20,930 nt of DNA from a virus, in IMG/VR virus record IMGVR_UViG_3300017719_000279, positions 1 through 20,930 of that record; one strand, given 5' to 3'. Positions 1 through 7,471 of this stretch are shown in pieces (within the stretch, counting starts at the first letter, position 1; the number at the start of each line of letters is the position of its first letter). The notes below the pieces were generated by a model. It was not told the DNA's origin. It worked only from the letters and a program-made list of their open reading frames with translations, and made no database searches. The position numbers and the translations under genes are program-made.

Positions 1-1
1 G

Positions 2-100
2 AGAAGAGAAGGAGGGAAGGATAAGCCCATTCTTTTTGTAGCGACAGACCATTACTATTCATCGGATTTATATCTCATTGATACCAGCCCATTAAAGTAA
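2..100 (+). CDS. Possible C-terminal end of an upstream gene (partial)
   Basis: The frame beginning at base 2 is open from the window edge to a TAA at 98-100 and would encode about 32 residues, with a central stretch reading KPILFVATDHYYSSDLYLID. The composition looks protein-like, but an open stretch this short can arise by chance. The frame beginning at base 1 closes at 22-24. No function can be assigned. It would be the last part of a gene lying just upstream of the terminase operon. Confidence 0.3.
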   Translation, partial: RREGGKDKPILFVATDHYYSSDLYLIDTSPLK

Positions 101-183
101 TTTACCTTCACCCTAAATGTTTTGTTTTTAGATTTTTGGTGTGATATATTTATATTTATGAGTATTAAGAAATTAAATTAGCG
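101..183 (+). promoter_or_regulatory. Non-coding leader of the late operon
   Basis: This AT-rich stretch precedes the small terminase gene and holds the promoter-like element listed separately. A seven-codon mini-ORF (ATG at 158-160, TAG at 179-181) ends two bases before the TTG start of the terminase gene. In lambda-like phages the packaging (cos) site lies just before the small terminase gene, so part of 1-183 could be cos, but I see no diagnostic repeats. Confidence 0.4.
122..150 (+). promoter_or_regulatory. Sigma70-like promoter with extended -10
   Basis: A -35-like TTGTTT (122-127) is separated by 17 bp from TATATT (145-150), which is preceded by TGA, giving an extended -10 box. Predicted transcription start is near 157, immediately before the ATG of the mini-ORF at 158. 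It is well placed to drive the packaging and structural operon. AT-rich DNA yields such matches often, so this is a candidate only. Confidence 0.4.
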
Positions 184-708
184 TTGGCTACACAAAGAGA
201 AGTTGCAGATCATTTAGATTTATCTGTTAAGAGAATATCTGAATTAATTAGGGATGGAATATTGCCCTCTAAAATGGGTAGGAGTCCTTTAAATTTAGAT
301 GTTTGCAGAGTTGCATATATTTCCTATCTAAGAAAACTAGGTGGATATCATAAAAGAAGTGGCACTGGTGATATTGCTGAAGAGAAAGCTAAACTTACTG
401 CTGCTCAAGCTAGAAAGGCTGAGTTAGAGGTAGAGCAGTTAGAAAAGTCTTTAATACCAGCACAACTTGTTGAAGACACTTGGATTGATTATGTTTCAAA
501 TGTAAGGGCTAGGCTATTAGGACTACCATCAAGGGTTGCTCATCAAGTAATAACAGTTGACAAATATGCAGAAGCGGAATTAATAATAAAAGAACAAGTG
601 CATGAAGCACTAAATGAGTTAGCACAAAATGGAATAACTAAAGAATATAGAAAAGGTGATACAGGAGACGAATCAGACATGGACTCCTCCACCGAACTTG
701 AAGATTAG
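184..708 (+). CDS. terS: Terminase small subunit, Nu1-like
   Basis: The small terminase subunit recognises the packaging site on phage DNA and directs the large subunit to it. The 174-residue protein begins with a winged-helix/MerR-like DNA-binding region (about 1-50, ATQREVADHLDLSVKRISEL), as in phage lambda Nu1. A charged helical stretch at about 65-92 (EEKAKLTAAQARKAELEVEQ) probably forms the oligomerising coiled coil, and an acidic tail follows. The start is a TTG with no clear ribosome binding site. The reading frame is closed by a TAA at 166-168, so no ATG is available upstream. Its end overlaps the large subunit gene by 53 bp, the usual terminase order. Assignment rests on the N-terminal motif and the position before GpA. 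Confidence 0.8.
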   Translation: MATQREVADHLDLSVKRISELIRDGILPSKMGRSPLNLDVCRVAYISYLRKLGGYHKRSGTGDIAEEKAKLTAAQARKAELEVEQLEKSLIPAQLVEDTWIDYVSNVRARLLGLPSRVAHQVITVDKYAEAELIIKEQVHEALNELAQNGITKEYRKGDTGDESDMDSSTELED

Positions 709-2449
709 CGACTGGGCTGATAACTACAGACGATTATCTCCTGAATCCTCAGCAGAGGCTGGGGCATGGCGTACAGATCGTGCACCATACCAAAGAGAGA
801 TTATGGATTCTTTCAATGATCCTGACATTCAAAGAATAATATTTATGAAGTCTGCTCAGGTTGGTGCTACGGAGATACTTTTAAATGTGATCGGTTACTA
901 TATAGATCAAGACCCAGCTCCAATGTTAGTAATGCAGCCGACATTGCAGATGGGTCAAGCATTTAGTAAAGATAGACTTGCTACTATGATTCGTGATTCT
1001 GAAAAGATAAGAAATTGTGTTAAAGACCCTAGAAGTAGAGATAGTGGTAATACAGTATTATCTAAGAAGTTTGCTGGTGGTAATTTAACTATAACTGGAA
1101 GCAACAGTGCAAGCTCGCTTGCTTCACGTCCTATCAGATGCGTTCTCGCGGATGAAGTTGACAGATATGAGGCATCTGCTGGCTCTGAGGGCGACCCAAT
1201 ATCACTAGCAACCAAAAGAACAACTACTTTTTGGAATAAGAAGATATATCTATGTTCAACCCCAACAATAAAAGGACTATCAAGAATAGAAACTGCTTTT
1301 GAAGAGTCAGATAAACGCTATTATCACGTTCCTTGCCCTGAATGTAATGAAAAACAGGTTTTAAAGTGGAAGAATGTGGTTTGGGAAGAAAATCAACCTG
1401 AAACAGCATCTTATGCTTGCGATCATTGTGGTTCTGTAATAAATGAGTCTAAAAAACAGTGGATGTTAAAGCATGGTGAATGGATAGCAACTGAAACAAA
1501 ATCTAATACAGCAGGATTTCATATATCAGAGCTATATTCTGTTTGGTCTACATGGGCTGATATGGCTAAATCATTTCTTGAAGCCAAAAAGAATCCTGAA
1601 ATGTTAAAAACTTGGATTAACACTGCTCTTGGCGAATCTTGGGAAGAGCAAGGTGAAGCTGTTGAATATGAAACTTTGCTTGAAAGAAGATTAAATTATG
1701 ATTACACAACTATACCTGAAGATGTTTTAGTCTTAACTGCTGGAGTAGATACGCAAAAAGACCGATTGGAGCTACAGCTTGTTGGTTGGGGTAAGAACTA
1801 TGAGGCATGGGTGTGTGATTATAAGATATTTTGGGGTGATCCTAATGCTTTAAATGTTTGGTCAGACTTAGATTCTTATTTAAAACGTAGATTTAAAACT
1901 GAGTCAGATAGAATGATTCCTATATCTTGTTGCACAATTGATAGTGGTGGACATCATACAAATCAAGTTTATCAATTTACAAAGCCTAGACAGGCTAGAA
2001 GAGTCTTTGCTGTTAAAGGTTTATCGACAGCAGGCAAACCAATAGCCAATAAACCAACATTTGTAGGTAAAAATAAGGCTGTTTTATACGGAATTGGTGC
2101 TGATTCAGCAAAAGAGGCTATTTTTGCTCGTTTGTCTGTTGAAAATGAGCTTACTACCTTGCATTTTTGCTCAGACCTTGATGAAGAGTATTTTAAACAG
2201 CTTACAGCAGAAAAAAGGATTACAAAGTTTGTTAGAGGACGTAAATCACTAATTTGGAAGCAAATAAGACCAAGAAACGAGGCTTTAGATACTTTAGTAT
2301 ACAATTTTGCTGCTATTTACATATTAAATCCAAATTTTGACTCTATTGAAGAAAAAATACTAAATCAACAAATAAAACCCAAAGAAAGTAAACAAAATAA
2401 GCCACAAAAAGGCATAAATAGGGGTAATTTTGCTACTTCTTGGAAGTAA
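656..2449 (+). CDS. terL: Terminase large subunit, GpA family
   Basis: This is the DNA-translocating ATPase and nuclease that packages the genome through the portal. The 597-residue protein matches the lambda gpA layout. The deviant Walker A KSAQVGATE is at 65-73, Walker B VLADEVD at 163-169 (acidic pair D166/E167), and a CSTPT coupling motif at 200-204. A zinc-ribbon-like pair CPEC...CDHC lies at 227-258. The C-terminal nuclease shows candidate acidic residues D365 (AGVDTQKD), D429 (TIDSGGHH) and D545 (ALDTLVYN). The start is taken as GTG at 656, overlapping the small subunit gene. No good ribosome binding site is visible; a TTG at 698 is the main alternative, and conserved sequence begins soon after it (ISDWADNYRRLSP). 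Confidence 0.95.
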   Translation: MIQETNQTWTPPPNLKISDWADNYRRLSPESSAEAGAWRTDRAPYQREIMDSFNDPDIQRIIFMKSAQVGATEILLNVIGYYIDQDPAPMLVMQPTLQMGQAFSKDRLATMIRDSEKIRNCVKDPRSRDSGNTVLSKKFAGGNLTITGSNSASSLASRPIRCVLADEVDRYEASAGSEGDPISLATKRTTTFWNKKIYLCSTPTIKGLSRIETAFEESDKRYYHVPCPECNEKQVLKWKNVVWEENQPETASYACDHCGSVINESKKQWMLKHGEWIATETKSNTAGFHISELYSVWSTWADMAKSFLEAKKNPEMLKTWINTALGESWEEQGEAVEYETLLERRLNYDYTTIPEDVLVLTAGVDTQKDRLELQLVGWGKNYEAWVCDYKIFWGDPNALNVWSDLDSYLKRRFKTESDRMIPISCCTIDSGGHHTNQVYQFTKPRQARRVFAVKGLSTAGKPIANKPTFVGKNKAVLYGIGADSAKEAIFARLSVENELTTLHFCSDLDEEYFKQLTAEKRITKFVRGRKSLIWKQIRPRNEALDTLVYNFAAIYILNPNFDSIEEKILNQQIKPKESKQNKPQKGINRGNFATSWK

Positions 2450-2538
2450 TTTGACTTTTCTTTGCTTATGTGTTGACTTTTTAGCAGAAAACCATAGTGT
2501 GATATTAGATATATCTAAAACATTTATGAGGTTTTTGC
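2450..2538 (+). promoter_or_regulatory. 89-bp intergenic region with palindrome and promoter-like pieces
   Basis: This is the largest gap between genes inside the window. It contains two TTGACT hexamers (2451-2456, 2473-2478), the sequence GTGTGATAT (2497-2505) also found before the small terminase gene (139-147), and a perfect 14-bp palindrome TTAGATATATCTAA (2505-2518). No -10 box sits at a good distance from either TTGACT. It may be a secondary promoter or an operator for the head genes. Confidence 0.35.
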
Positions 2539-3156
2539 TTGAGCAACAAATTTGATTCAACAAATTATCCACCACAAGTTCCTACTGAGCTTCAGTTAGG
2601 AGACTTTTGGGCATGGAAAAGAGAAGATTTATCAGATGATTATCCAATAGCATCTTATTCATTATCTTATGAGTTCAATTTAGTTGATGGTGCTACAGCT
2701 TCTAATTTTACATTAACAGCTACAGAATCAAACGATAACTACATTATTGAGGCAAACAATACTGCTTCATATACAAAAGGTAATTACAACTGGGTTTCTT
2801 ACATGACTAGAAGCTCTGATTCTGCAAGAGTCAAGCTAGAAGAAGGTTTTGTAGAAGTTCAGGATAATTATGCAACTACAACTGCTTCAGTTAGAAGTCA
2901 TGCAAAAATTGTTTTAGATAGCATAGAAGCAGTAATTGAGAATAGGGCAAATATTGACCAATCATCTATGTCTATAGCTGGCAGGTCATTATCAAGAATG
3001 TCCATAGATGAACTGTTGACTTTTAGAGACAGATACAAGGCTGAATATCTTAAAGAAGTCAAAATCCAACGAATTAAGAATAAACGAGGGTCAGGAAATA
3101 CTATTAAAGTAAACTTTGGTAGAACCACTGGCTCTAATCCCAAGAGTTACACATAA
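2539..3156 (+). CDS. Head-tail joining protein, gpW-like C-terminus with an extra N-terminal domain
   Basis: The C-terminal part (about 118-175, including SMSIAGRSLSRMSIDELLTF and RDRYKAEYLKEV) has the helix-loop-helix pattern of gpW-type head completion proteins, small proteins that plug the portal and form the tail docking site. Ordinary gpW is only about 70 residues long. Here roughly 115 residues rich in beta-forming and aromatic residues precede it (QLGDFWAWKREDL onward), with no family I can name. The end is basic (KIQRIKNKRGSGN). The start is TTG with GAGG at 2528-2531, 7 nt upstream; no in-frame ATG fits better. Its position between terminase and portal agrees with a gpW-type role. 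The gpW relationship is inferred from pattern and position. Confidence 0.65.
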   Translation: MSNKFDSTNYPPQVPTELQLGDFWAWKREDLSDDYPIASYSLSYEFNLVDGATASNFTLTATESNDNYIIEANNTASYTKGNYNWVSYMTRSSDSARVKLEEGFVEVQDNYATTTASVRSHAKIVLDSIEAVIENRANIDQSSMSIAGRSLSRMSIDELLTFRDRYKAEYLKEVKIQRIKNKRGSGNTIKVNFGRTTGSNPKSYT

Positions 3157-4649
3157 TGGCATGGTATAACAGAATATTAGGCATTAATGAGCCTAAAAAG
3201 AAAAAAAGACAAGCATATAGAAGAAGCTACACTGGAGCTAACACTGGAAGATTGTTTGCAGATTTTGTTACCACGTCTACAAGTGCCGATGCTGAGATAA
3301 AAGATAACATAAGAATTTTAAGAGATAGAGCAAGAGAATTAGCAAGAAACGATAGCTATATTGCTAGATACCTTAACCTGATGGTGTCTAATGTTATCGG
3401 TAAGCATGGCATAAGAGTTTCCAGTAAAGGACGTGACGATAATGGGTCATTGGACATTGCTGGAAACCAGCTCATTGAAAACGCTTGGAAAGAATGGGGT
3501 CAGGTCGGCAATTGCACAACCAACGGAAGATTATCATTTTTAGATTGTCAAAAAATATTTATTGAATCTCTATGTAGAGATGGCGAAGTATTAATAAGAA
3601 AAATTAAAAAGAAAGATTCACCTTTTGGTTTTGAATTACAGTTTTTAGAATCAGATCATTTAGATGAAAATAAAAATGATGTTTATAAAGCTACTGGCAA
3701 TCGTATTAAGATGGGTGTAGAAGTAGATAAATATGATAAACCAGTTGCTTATCATTTATTTAAAGACCACCCTTACGATAGAGTTTATTTAGCTCAAGCA
3801 CAACACATTAGAGTTCCTGCTGATGAGATTATCCATGCTTACCTGCCTGCTAGAGCAGAACAAACTAGAGGCGTTTCTTTGGTTGCTACAGCAATGGCTA
3901 ATGTGAAAATGTTGAATGGTTATTTAGAAGCGGAGATAGTTGCAGCAAGAGTTGGTGCATCTAAAATGGGTTTCTTTACATCAGGTGATGGTGATGGTTA
4001 TGTTGGTGATGGTGAATATGAAGATACCTTTAATCCAACAATGAACGCACAGGCTGGGGTCTTTGAACAATTACCAGCAGGTATGGATTTTAAAGCATTT
4101 GATCCAACTCACCCAACCTCTGCATTTGAATCATTTACAACTAATGTTTTAAGAAGTATCGCATCAGGTTTAAATATTTCTTATCATTCTTTAAGTAATG
4201 ACCTTACATCAGTGAATTACAGCTCAATAAGACAAGGTGCTTTGGAAGATAGAAGCATGTATCAAATATATCAGCAATTTGTTATAGATCATTTTGTAGA
4301 CCCAGTTTTTAAATCTTGGTTAGAAATGTCTATATCAAATGGCTATATCAATTTGCCTATGAGTAAAGTTGATAAATTTTCTAAGGCTGTTAATTACATA
4401 CCAAGAAGTTTCGCTTGGATTGATCCTTTAAAAGAAATGCAGGCTAATGTAATTGGTTTGCAAAATGGAACATTAAGCTATTCAGACATTGCTGGTGCTT
4501 ATGGAAGAGATACAGAAGAGCTTTTTGAACAACATCAAAAAGAAATTGAATTAGCTAAACAATATGGTATTGAATTAGCATATCAACCATTTGGTCAAAA
4601 AAATCCAGTAGAAGCAAATATAAATGGCGGAGATCAGGAAGATGAGTAA
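3156..4649 (+). CDS. Portal protein, lambda gpB family
   Basis: The portal forms the ring at one capsid vertex through which DNA enters and leaves and to which connector and tail attach. The 497-residue protein shows the lambda-type portal N-terminal signature (RARELARNDSYIARYLNLMV, about 59-78) followed by SNVIGKHGIRV. It also has the later conserved LTSVNYSSIRQGALEDRSMY stretch near 350, and an acidic C-terminus. The length is near lambda gpB (533). The ATG overlaps the preceding stop (TAATG), indicating translational coupling. Its last 8 bases overlap the next gene, which matches the usual portal-protease-capsid order. Confidence 0.93.
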   Translation: MAWYNRILGINEPKKKKRQAYRRSYTGANTGRLFADFVTTSTSADAEIKDNIRILRDRARELARNDSYIARYLNLMVSNVIGKHGIRVSSKGRDDNGSLDIAGNQLIENAWKEWGQVGNCTTNGRLSFLDCQKIFIESLCRDGEVLIRKIKKKDSPFGFELQFLESDHLDENKNDVYKATGNRIKMGVEVDKYDKPVAYHLFKDHPYDRVYLAQAQHIRVPADEIIHAYLPARAEQTRGVSLVATAMANVKMLNGYLEAEIVAARVGASKMGFFTSGDGDGYVGDGEYEDTFNPTMNAQAGVFEQLPAGMDFKAFDPTHPTSAFESFTTNVLRSIASGLNISYHSLSNDLTSVNYSSIRQGALEDRSMYQIYQQFVIDHFVDPVFKSWLEMSISNGYINLPMSKVDKFSKAVNYIPRSFAWIDPLKEMQANVIGLQNGTLSYSDIAGAYGRDTEELFEQHQKEIELAKQYGIELAYQPFGQKNPVEANINGGDQEDE

Positions 4650-7203
4650 ACCTAATCAAGGCATGAAAGAAGAAGCTCGTAAAGGCTTGGACTGGAGAAA
4701 AGAATTTGGTAGGGGTGGAACTAGAATTGGAGCTGAAAGAGCAAACCAAATATTAAATAACGAAAATTTGTCTGATGAAACTATTAAAAGGATGTATAGT
4801 TTTTTCAGTAGACATGAAGTAGATAAAAAAGCAGAAGGATTTAGACAAGGTGAAAAAGGCTATCCATCAAACGGAAGAATAGCTTGGGCTTTATGGGGTG
4901 GAGATGCTGGATTTAGATGGTCTAAAAAATTAGTCAATCAAATGAAAGATGATAGAAGTCTTGAGGAAAGGGGTACTGAAGACACATTAAGAGAGAAAGC
5001 TAAAGAACACAATGAAGATGTTGGAGATAATCCAGCAAAAAGAACAAGCTACTCAACATTACAAAAAGTTTACAACAGAGGGATTGGTGCTTATAACACA
5101 AACCCTTCAAGTGTTAGACCTAATGTTACATCAAAAGAACAATGGGCAATGGCACGAGTTAATAATTTTTTACGAGTCTTAAGGACTGGTAAATACAAGT
5201 CAGGGAAGCATGACACTGATCTGCTACCTGAAGGACATCCTTTATCAACCAAAAACAAGGAGAAAGCTATGGAAAATAAAGAAGATAGACATATCCTTAA
5301 TGTTAGCGAAACTGATGATAAAGTTATCGTTGAATTTGCGAAGCATGAGGGTGTCGAACATGAAGGTGAAGAAGTAGAGATGACTGATGAGGTTTCTATG
5401 ACTGCATCAAGTGAAGATGAAAGGAAAGTAATTGATATGCCTATGAAATATAGAACTATTGATTTATCTAAACATTCTTATCTTGATGAAGAAAATAGAA
5501 CTGTTCGTGTAGGAGTTTCTTCTGAAGAACCTGTTGAAAGAAGTTTTGGGATGGAAGTCCTAGGACATTCTGCTGGCGATATAAACATGGAGTTTATAAA
5601 CAGTGGACGTGCACCTCTTCTCTTGGATCATGATATGACCAAGCAAATAGGTGTAATTGAAAGATTCGAACTAGATGAGACTGCTAAAAGGTCTTTAGCA
5701 GTAGTCAGATTTGGAAAATCTGCTTTGGCTCAAGAAGTGTTTGAAGACGTAAAAGATGGGATAAGGATGAACATATCGGTAGGTTATCGCATCGACAAAC
5801 TGGAAAGAATGAATAACAAAGATGAGAATTACTATAAAGCTCAATGGACACCTATGGAAGTTTCTTCTGTAAGCGTTCCTGCTGACCAGTCAAGACTTGT
5901 TGGAGTTGGTCGTTCTGAAGATAAAAATAATATTAACTTTAAGGAGATTAAAATGTCAGAAAATAAAGACATAAACCTAGACGAAGTTAGAACTCAAACT
6001 ATTGATGATGCTAAAGCTGAATTTAAAAGAAACTCAAAAGAGATTATAGATTTAGCCGCTAGACACAATAAAAGAGATTTAGCTGACAAAGCAATTAGTG
6101 ATGGTATCTCTGTTGAAGAATTTAGAGGCGTATTATTAGAAAATATTTCTAATGACACACCTTTAGAGACTCCTTCAGAAATCGGCATGACTAAAGAAGA
6201 AGTAAGAGAATTTAGCTTGGTAAAAGCGATTCGAGCAATGGCAAACCCTTCAGACAGAAGAGCACAACAAGATGCTGCTTTTGAATTTGAATGTTCTGCT
6301 GAGGCTGCAAGACAGTATGGTAAAGATGCACAAGGCATTATGTTACCTGCTGAAGTCCTAAGAACTTGGGGCAAAAGAGATATCAACTCATCTGATGATT
6401 CAACTTTAATAGCTGAAGATTACAGAGGAGATTCTTTTATTGATGTACTAAGAAATGAATCTAGCGTAATGCAAGCTGGAGCTACTATGCTTAGAGGATT
6501 ACAAGGAAATGTTGTAATACCTAAGAAAACTGCTGCTTCATCTGCTGGTTGGATTGCTACAGAAGGTAGTGCTGCTGCTGAAAGTGAATTTACTTCAGGT
6601 TCAGTAACAATGAGTCCTAAAGTAATTGGTGCTTTCACTGATGCAACAAGACTATTACTACAACAATCATCATTAGATGTTGAGAACTTAATCAGAGACG
6701 ACCTAACAAAATCAATCGCTACTGCAATTGACTTAGGTGCTTTAGCTGGTTCAGGTTCAAGTGGTCAACCAACAGGTATTGCTAATACTTCAGGTATTAA
6801 CACTACTACATTTGCTGCTGCAAACCCAACATGGGCTGAGATCGTAGCAATGGAAAGTGCTGTCGCTAATGACAATGCTTTAAATGGTTCTTTAGCTTAC
6901 ATCTGTAGACCTGCTGATTTTGGTACTTTGAAAACAACTGAAAAAGCAACTAATACTGCTCAATTCGTTGTTTCTCCTGACAATAGCATGAATGGCTATA
7001 ACGTTGTCAGAAGTAACCAAGTAACAAGTGGTGATTTCTACTTTGGTAATTTTGCAGACCTATTAATTGGTATGTATGGTGGACTAGATATTACTGTTGA
7101 TCCTTATGCGTTATCAACTTCAGGTGGAGTAAGAATTGTTGCTCTACAAACTGTTGATGTTGCTGTAAGACATGCAGTATCTTTCTGTAAATCATCTGAC
7201 TAA
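4642..7203 (+). CDS. Fused unknown N-terminal region, S78 prohead protease and HK97-type major capsid protein
   Basis: One 853-residue frame covers three modules. Residues 1-209 hold two small conserved-looking regions: WRKEFGRGGTRIGAERAN to LWGGDAGFRWSKKLVNQM, and RTSYSTLQKVYNRGIGAYNT to DTDLLPEGHPL. I associate the second with the DUF5824 family, but cannot confirm this. Residues 210-437 are an HK97-type prohead protease with candidate catalytic His330 (LLLDHD) and Ser379 (NISVGY). Residues 438-853 are the major capsid protein. The start chosen is ATG 4642, with GGAG at 4629-4632, 9 nt upstream; an ATG at 4624 adds six residues. Perfect internal start signals precede the protease and capsid modules (listed separately), so the full-length product may be a minor species. 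Confidence 0.9.
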   Translation: MSKPNQGMKEEARKGLDWRKEFGRGGTRIGAERANQILNNENLSDETIKRMYSFFSRHEVDKKAEGFRQGEKGYPSNGRIAWALWGGDAGFRWSKKLVNQMKDDRSLEERGTEDTLREKAKEHNEDVGDNPAKRTSYSTLQKVYNRGIGAYNTNPSSVRPNVTSKEQWAMARVNNFLRVLRTGKYKSGKHDTDLLPEGHPLSTKNKEKAMENKEDRHILNVSETDDKVIVEFAKHEGVEHEGEEVEMTDEVSMTASSEDERKVIDMPMKYRTIDLSKHSYLDEENRTVRVGVSSEEPVERSFGMEVLGHSAGDINMEFINSGRAPLLLDHDMTKQIGVIERFELDETAKRSLAVVRFGKSALAQEVFEDVKDGIRMNISVGYRIDKLERMNNKDENYYKAQWTPMEVSSVSVPADQSRLVGVGRSEDKNNINFKEIKMSENKDINLDEVRTQTIDDAKAEFKRNSKEIIDLAARHNKRDLADKAISDGISVEEFRGVLLENISNDTPLETPSEIGMTKEEVREFSLVKAIRAMANPSDRRAQQDAAFEFECSAEAARQYGKDAQGIMLPAEVLRTWGKRDINSSDDSTLIAEDYRGDSFIDVLRNESSVMQAGATMLRGLQGNVVIPKKTAASSAGWIATEGSAAAESEFTSGSVTMSPKVIGAFTDATRLLLQQSSLDVENLIRDDLTKSIATAIDLGALAGSGSSGQPTGIANTSGINTTTFAAANPTWAEIVAMESAVANDNALNGSLAYICRPADFGTLKTTEKATNTAQFVVSPDNSMNGYNVVRSNQVTSGDFYFGNFADLLIGMYGGLDITVDPYALSTSGGVRIVALQTVDVAVRHAVSFCKSSD
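5257..5271 (+). promoter_or_regulatory. Internal ribosome binding site and ATG for the protease module
   Basis: AAGGAG at 5257-5262 lies 6 nt before an in-frame ATG at 5269, exactly at the junction between the unknown N-terminal region and the protease. Initiation here would give a 644-residue protease-capsid fusion beginning MENKEDRHILN. In the longer product the same bases encode NKEKAM. The signal is as strong as any true start in the window. Confidence 0.7.
5941..5955 (+). promoter_or_regulatory. Internal ribosome binding site and ATG for the major capsid protein
   Basis: AAGGAG at 5941-5946 lies 6 nt before an in-frame ATG at 5953, at the junction between the protease and the capsid module. 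Spacing and hexamer are identical to those of the internal protease start. Initiation here would make a free capsid protein beginning MSENKDINLDEV, the species needed in hundreds of copies. Confidence 0.8.
5953..7203 (+). CDS. Major capsid protein, HK97 fold (nested product)
   Basis: This is the 416-residue protein expected from the internal ATG at 5953. Residues 1 to about 100 are charged and helical (DEVRTQTIDDAKAEFKRNSK and following) and fit the delta/scaffold domain that HK97-type capsid proteins carry and lose on maturation. The shell domain begins near EDYRGDSFIDVLRNESSVMQ. It continues through VVIPKKTAASSAGWIATEGS, ALAGSGSSGQPTGIANTSGI and the C-terminal VDPYALSTSGGVRIVALQTV, all familiar in HK97-like capsid proteins. 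It assembles the icosahedral shell around the portal, and the protease encoded just upstream in the same frame should trim it. The fold call is firm; separate expression is inferred from the start signal. Confidence 0.85.
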   Translation: MSENKDINLDEVRTQTIDDAKAEFKRNSKEIIDLAARHNKRDLADKAISDGISVEEFRGVLLENISNDTPLETPSEIGMTKEEVREFSLVKAIRAMANPSDRRAQQDAAFEFECSAEAARQYGKDAQGIMLPAEVLRTWGKRDINSSDDSTLIAEDYRGDSFIDVLRNESSVMQAGATMLRGLQGNVVIPKKTAASSAGWIATEGSAAAESEFTSGSVTMSPKVIGAFTDATRLLLQQSSLDVENLIRDDLTKSIATAIDLGALAGSGSSGQPTGIANTSGINTTTFAAANPTWAEIVAMESAVANDNALNGSLAYICRPADFGTLKTTEKATNTAQFVVSPDNSMNGYNVVRSNQVTSGDFYFGNFADLLIGMYGGLDITVDPYALSTSGGVRIVALQTVDVAVRHAVSFCKSSD

Positions 7204-7224
7204 TTAGCTGATGCTTAAATGGAA

Positions 7225-7244
7225 TGGGGGTAGTAATACCCCCA
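7225..7244 (+). terminator. GNRA-capped hairpin after the capsid gene
   Basis: GGGGGTA (7226-7232) and TACCCCC (7237-7243) form a perfect 7-bp stem closed by the tetraloop GTAA (a GNRA loop). A T-A pair (7225/7244) extends it to 8 bp. It begins 22 bases after the capsid stop codon. No T-run follows, so it is at best a partial terminator; it may instead protect the 3' end of the capsid message. Confidence 0.55.
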
Positions 7245-7252
7245 ACTTAAAT

Positions 7253-7468
7253 ATGAAAAAATATAAAATCTTAATAGATACAATGGCTGGCGGTTCTAAA
7301 GTACATGCTGGTGATATAGTTGAACTGCCTGAGCATGAAGGTCATTCTTTATGTAGTTATGGTAAAGCTGAAGCTCATACAGCTAAACCTAAAGCAAAAA
7401 AAGAAGATAGAAGCGTAGGTTTAAAAACCTCAAAAGTAAAAGCTCCTAAGACTAGAGCTAAAAAGTAA
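7253..7468 (+). CDS. Small basic phage protein of unknown function
   Basis: The 71-residue protein has a compact N-terminal part (MKKYKILIDTMAGG, then VHAGDIVELPEHEGHSLCSY) that reads like a small beta domain. A Lys/Ala-rich tail of about 30 residues follows (KPKAKKEDR...KTRAKK) and could bind nucleic acid or acidic capsid surfaces. An upstream ATG at 7211 is in frame but would run through the 7225-7244 hairpin, so the ATG at 7253 is preferred, although it lacks a clear ribosome binding site. Small proteins of this layout often sit between capsid and connector genes in phages. I do not assign a function. Confidence 0.65.
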   Translation: MKKYKILIDTMAGGSKVHAGDIVELPEHEGHSLCSYGKAEAHTAKPKAKKEDRSVGLKTSKVKAPKTRAKK

Positions 7469-7471
7469 ATC

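Noticed and set aside
1-23. Purine-rich tract at the window start as a packaging site
   Set aside because: The tract alone is not diagnostic and may be the end of an upstream coding region; no paired repeats typical of cos were found.
663-688. Inverted AGGAG / CTCCT in the small-large terminase overlap
   Set aside because: Only 5 bp with a 16-nt loop and no conserved setting; AGGAG here is not at a usable distance from any start codon in the large subunit frame.
955-2575. Minus-strand open frames opposite the large terminase gene
   Set aside because: The + strand encodes a protein with all expected terminase motifs; the minus frames are shadows without ribosome binding sites.
7211-7252. N-terminal extension of the small basic protein from ATG 7211
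   Set aside because: It would be translated through the hairpin and has low-complexity sequence; the protein-like part begins at ATG 7253.
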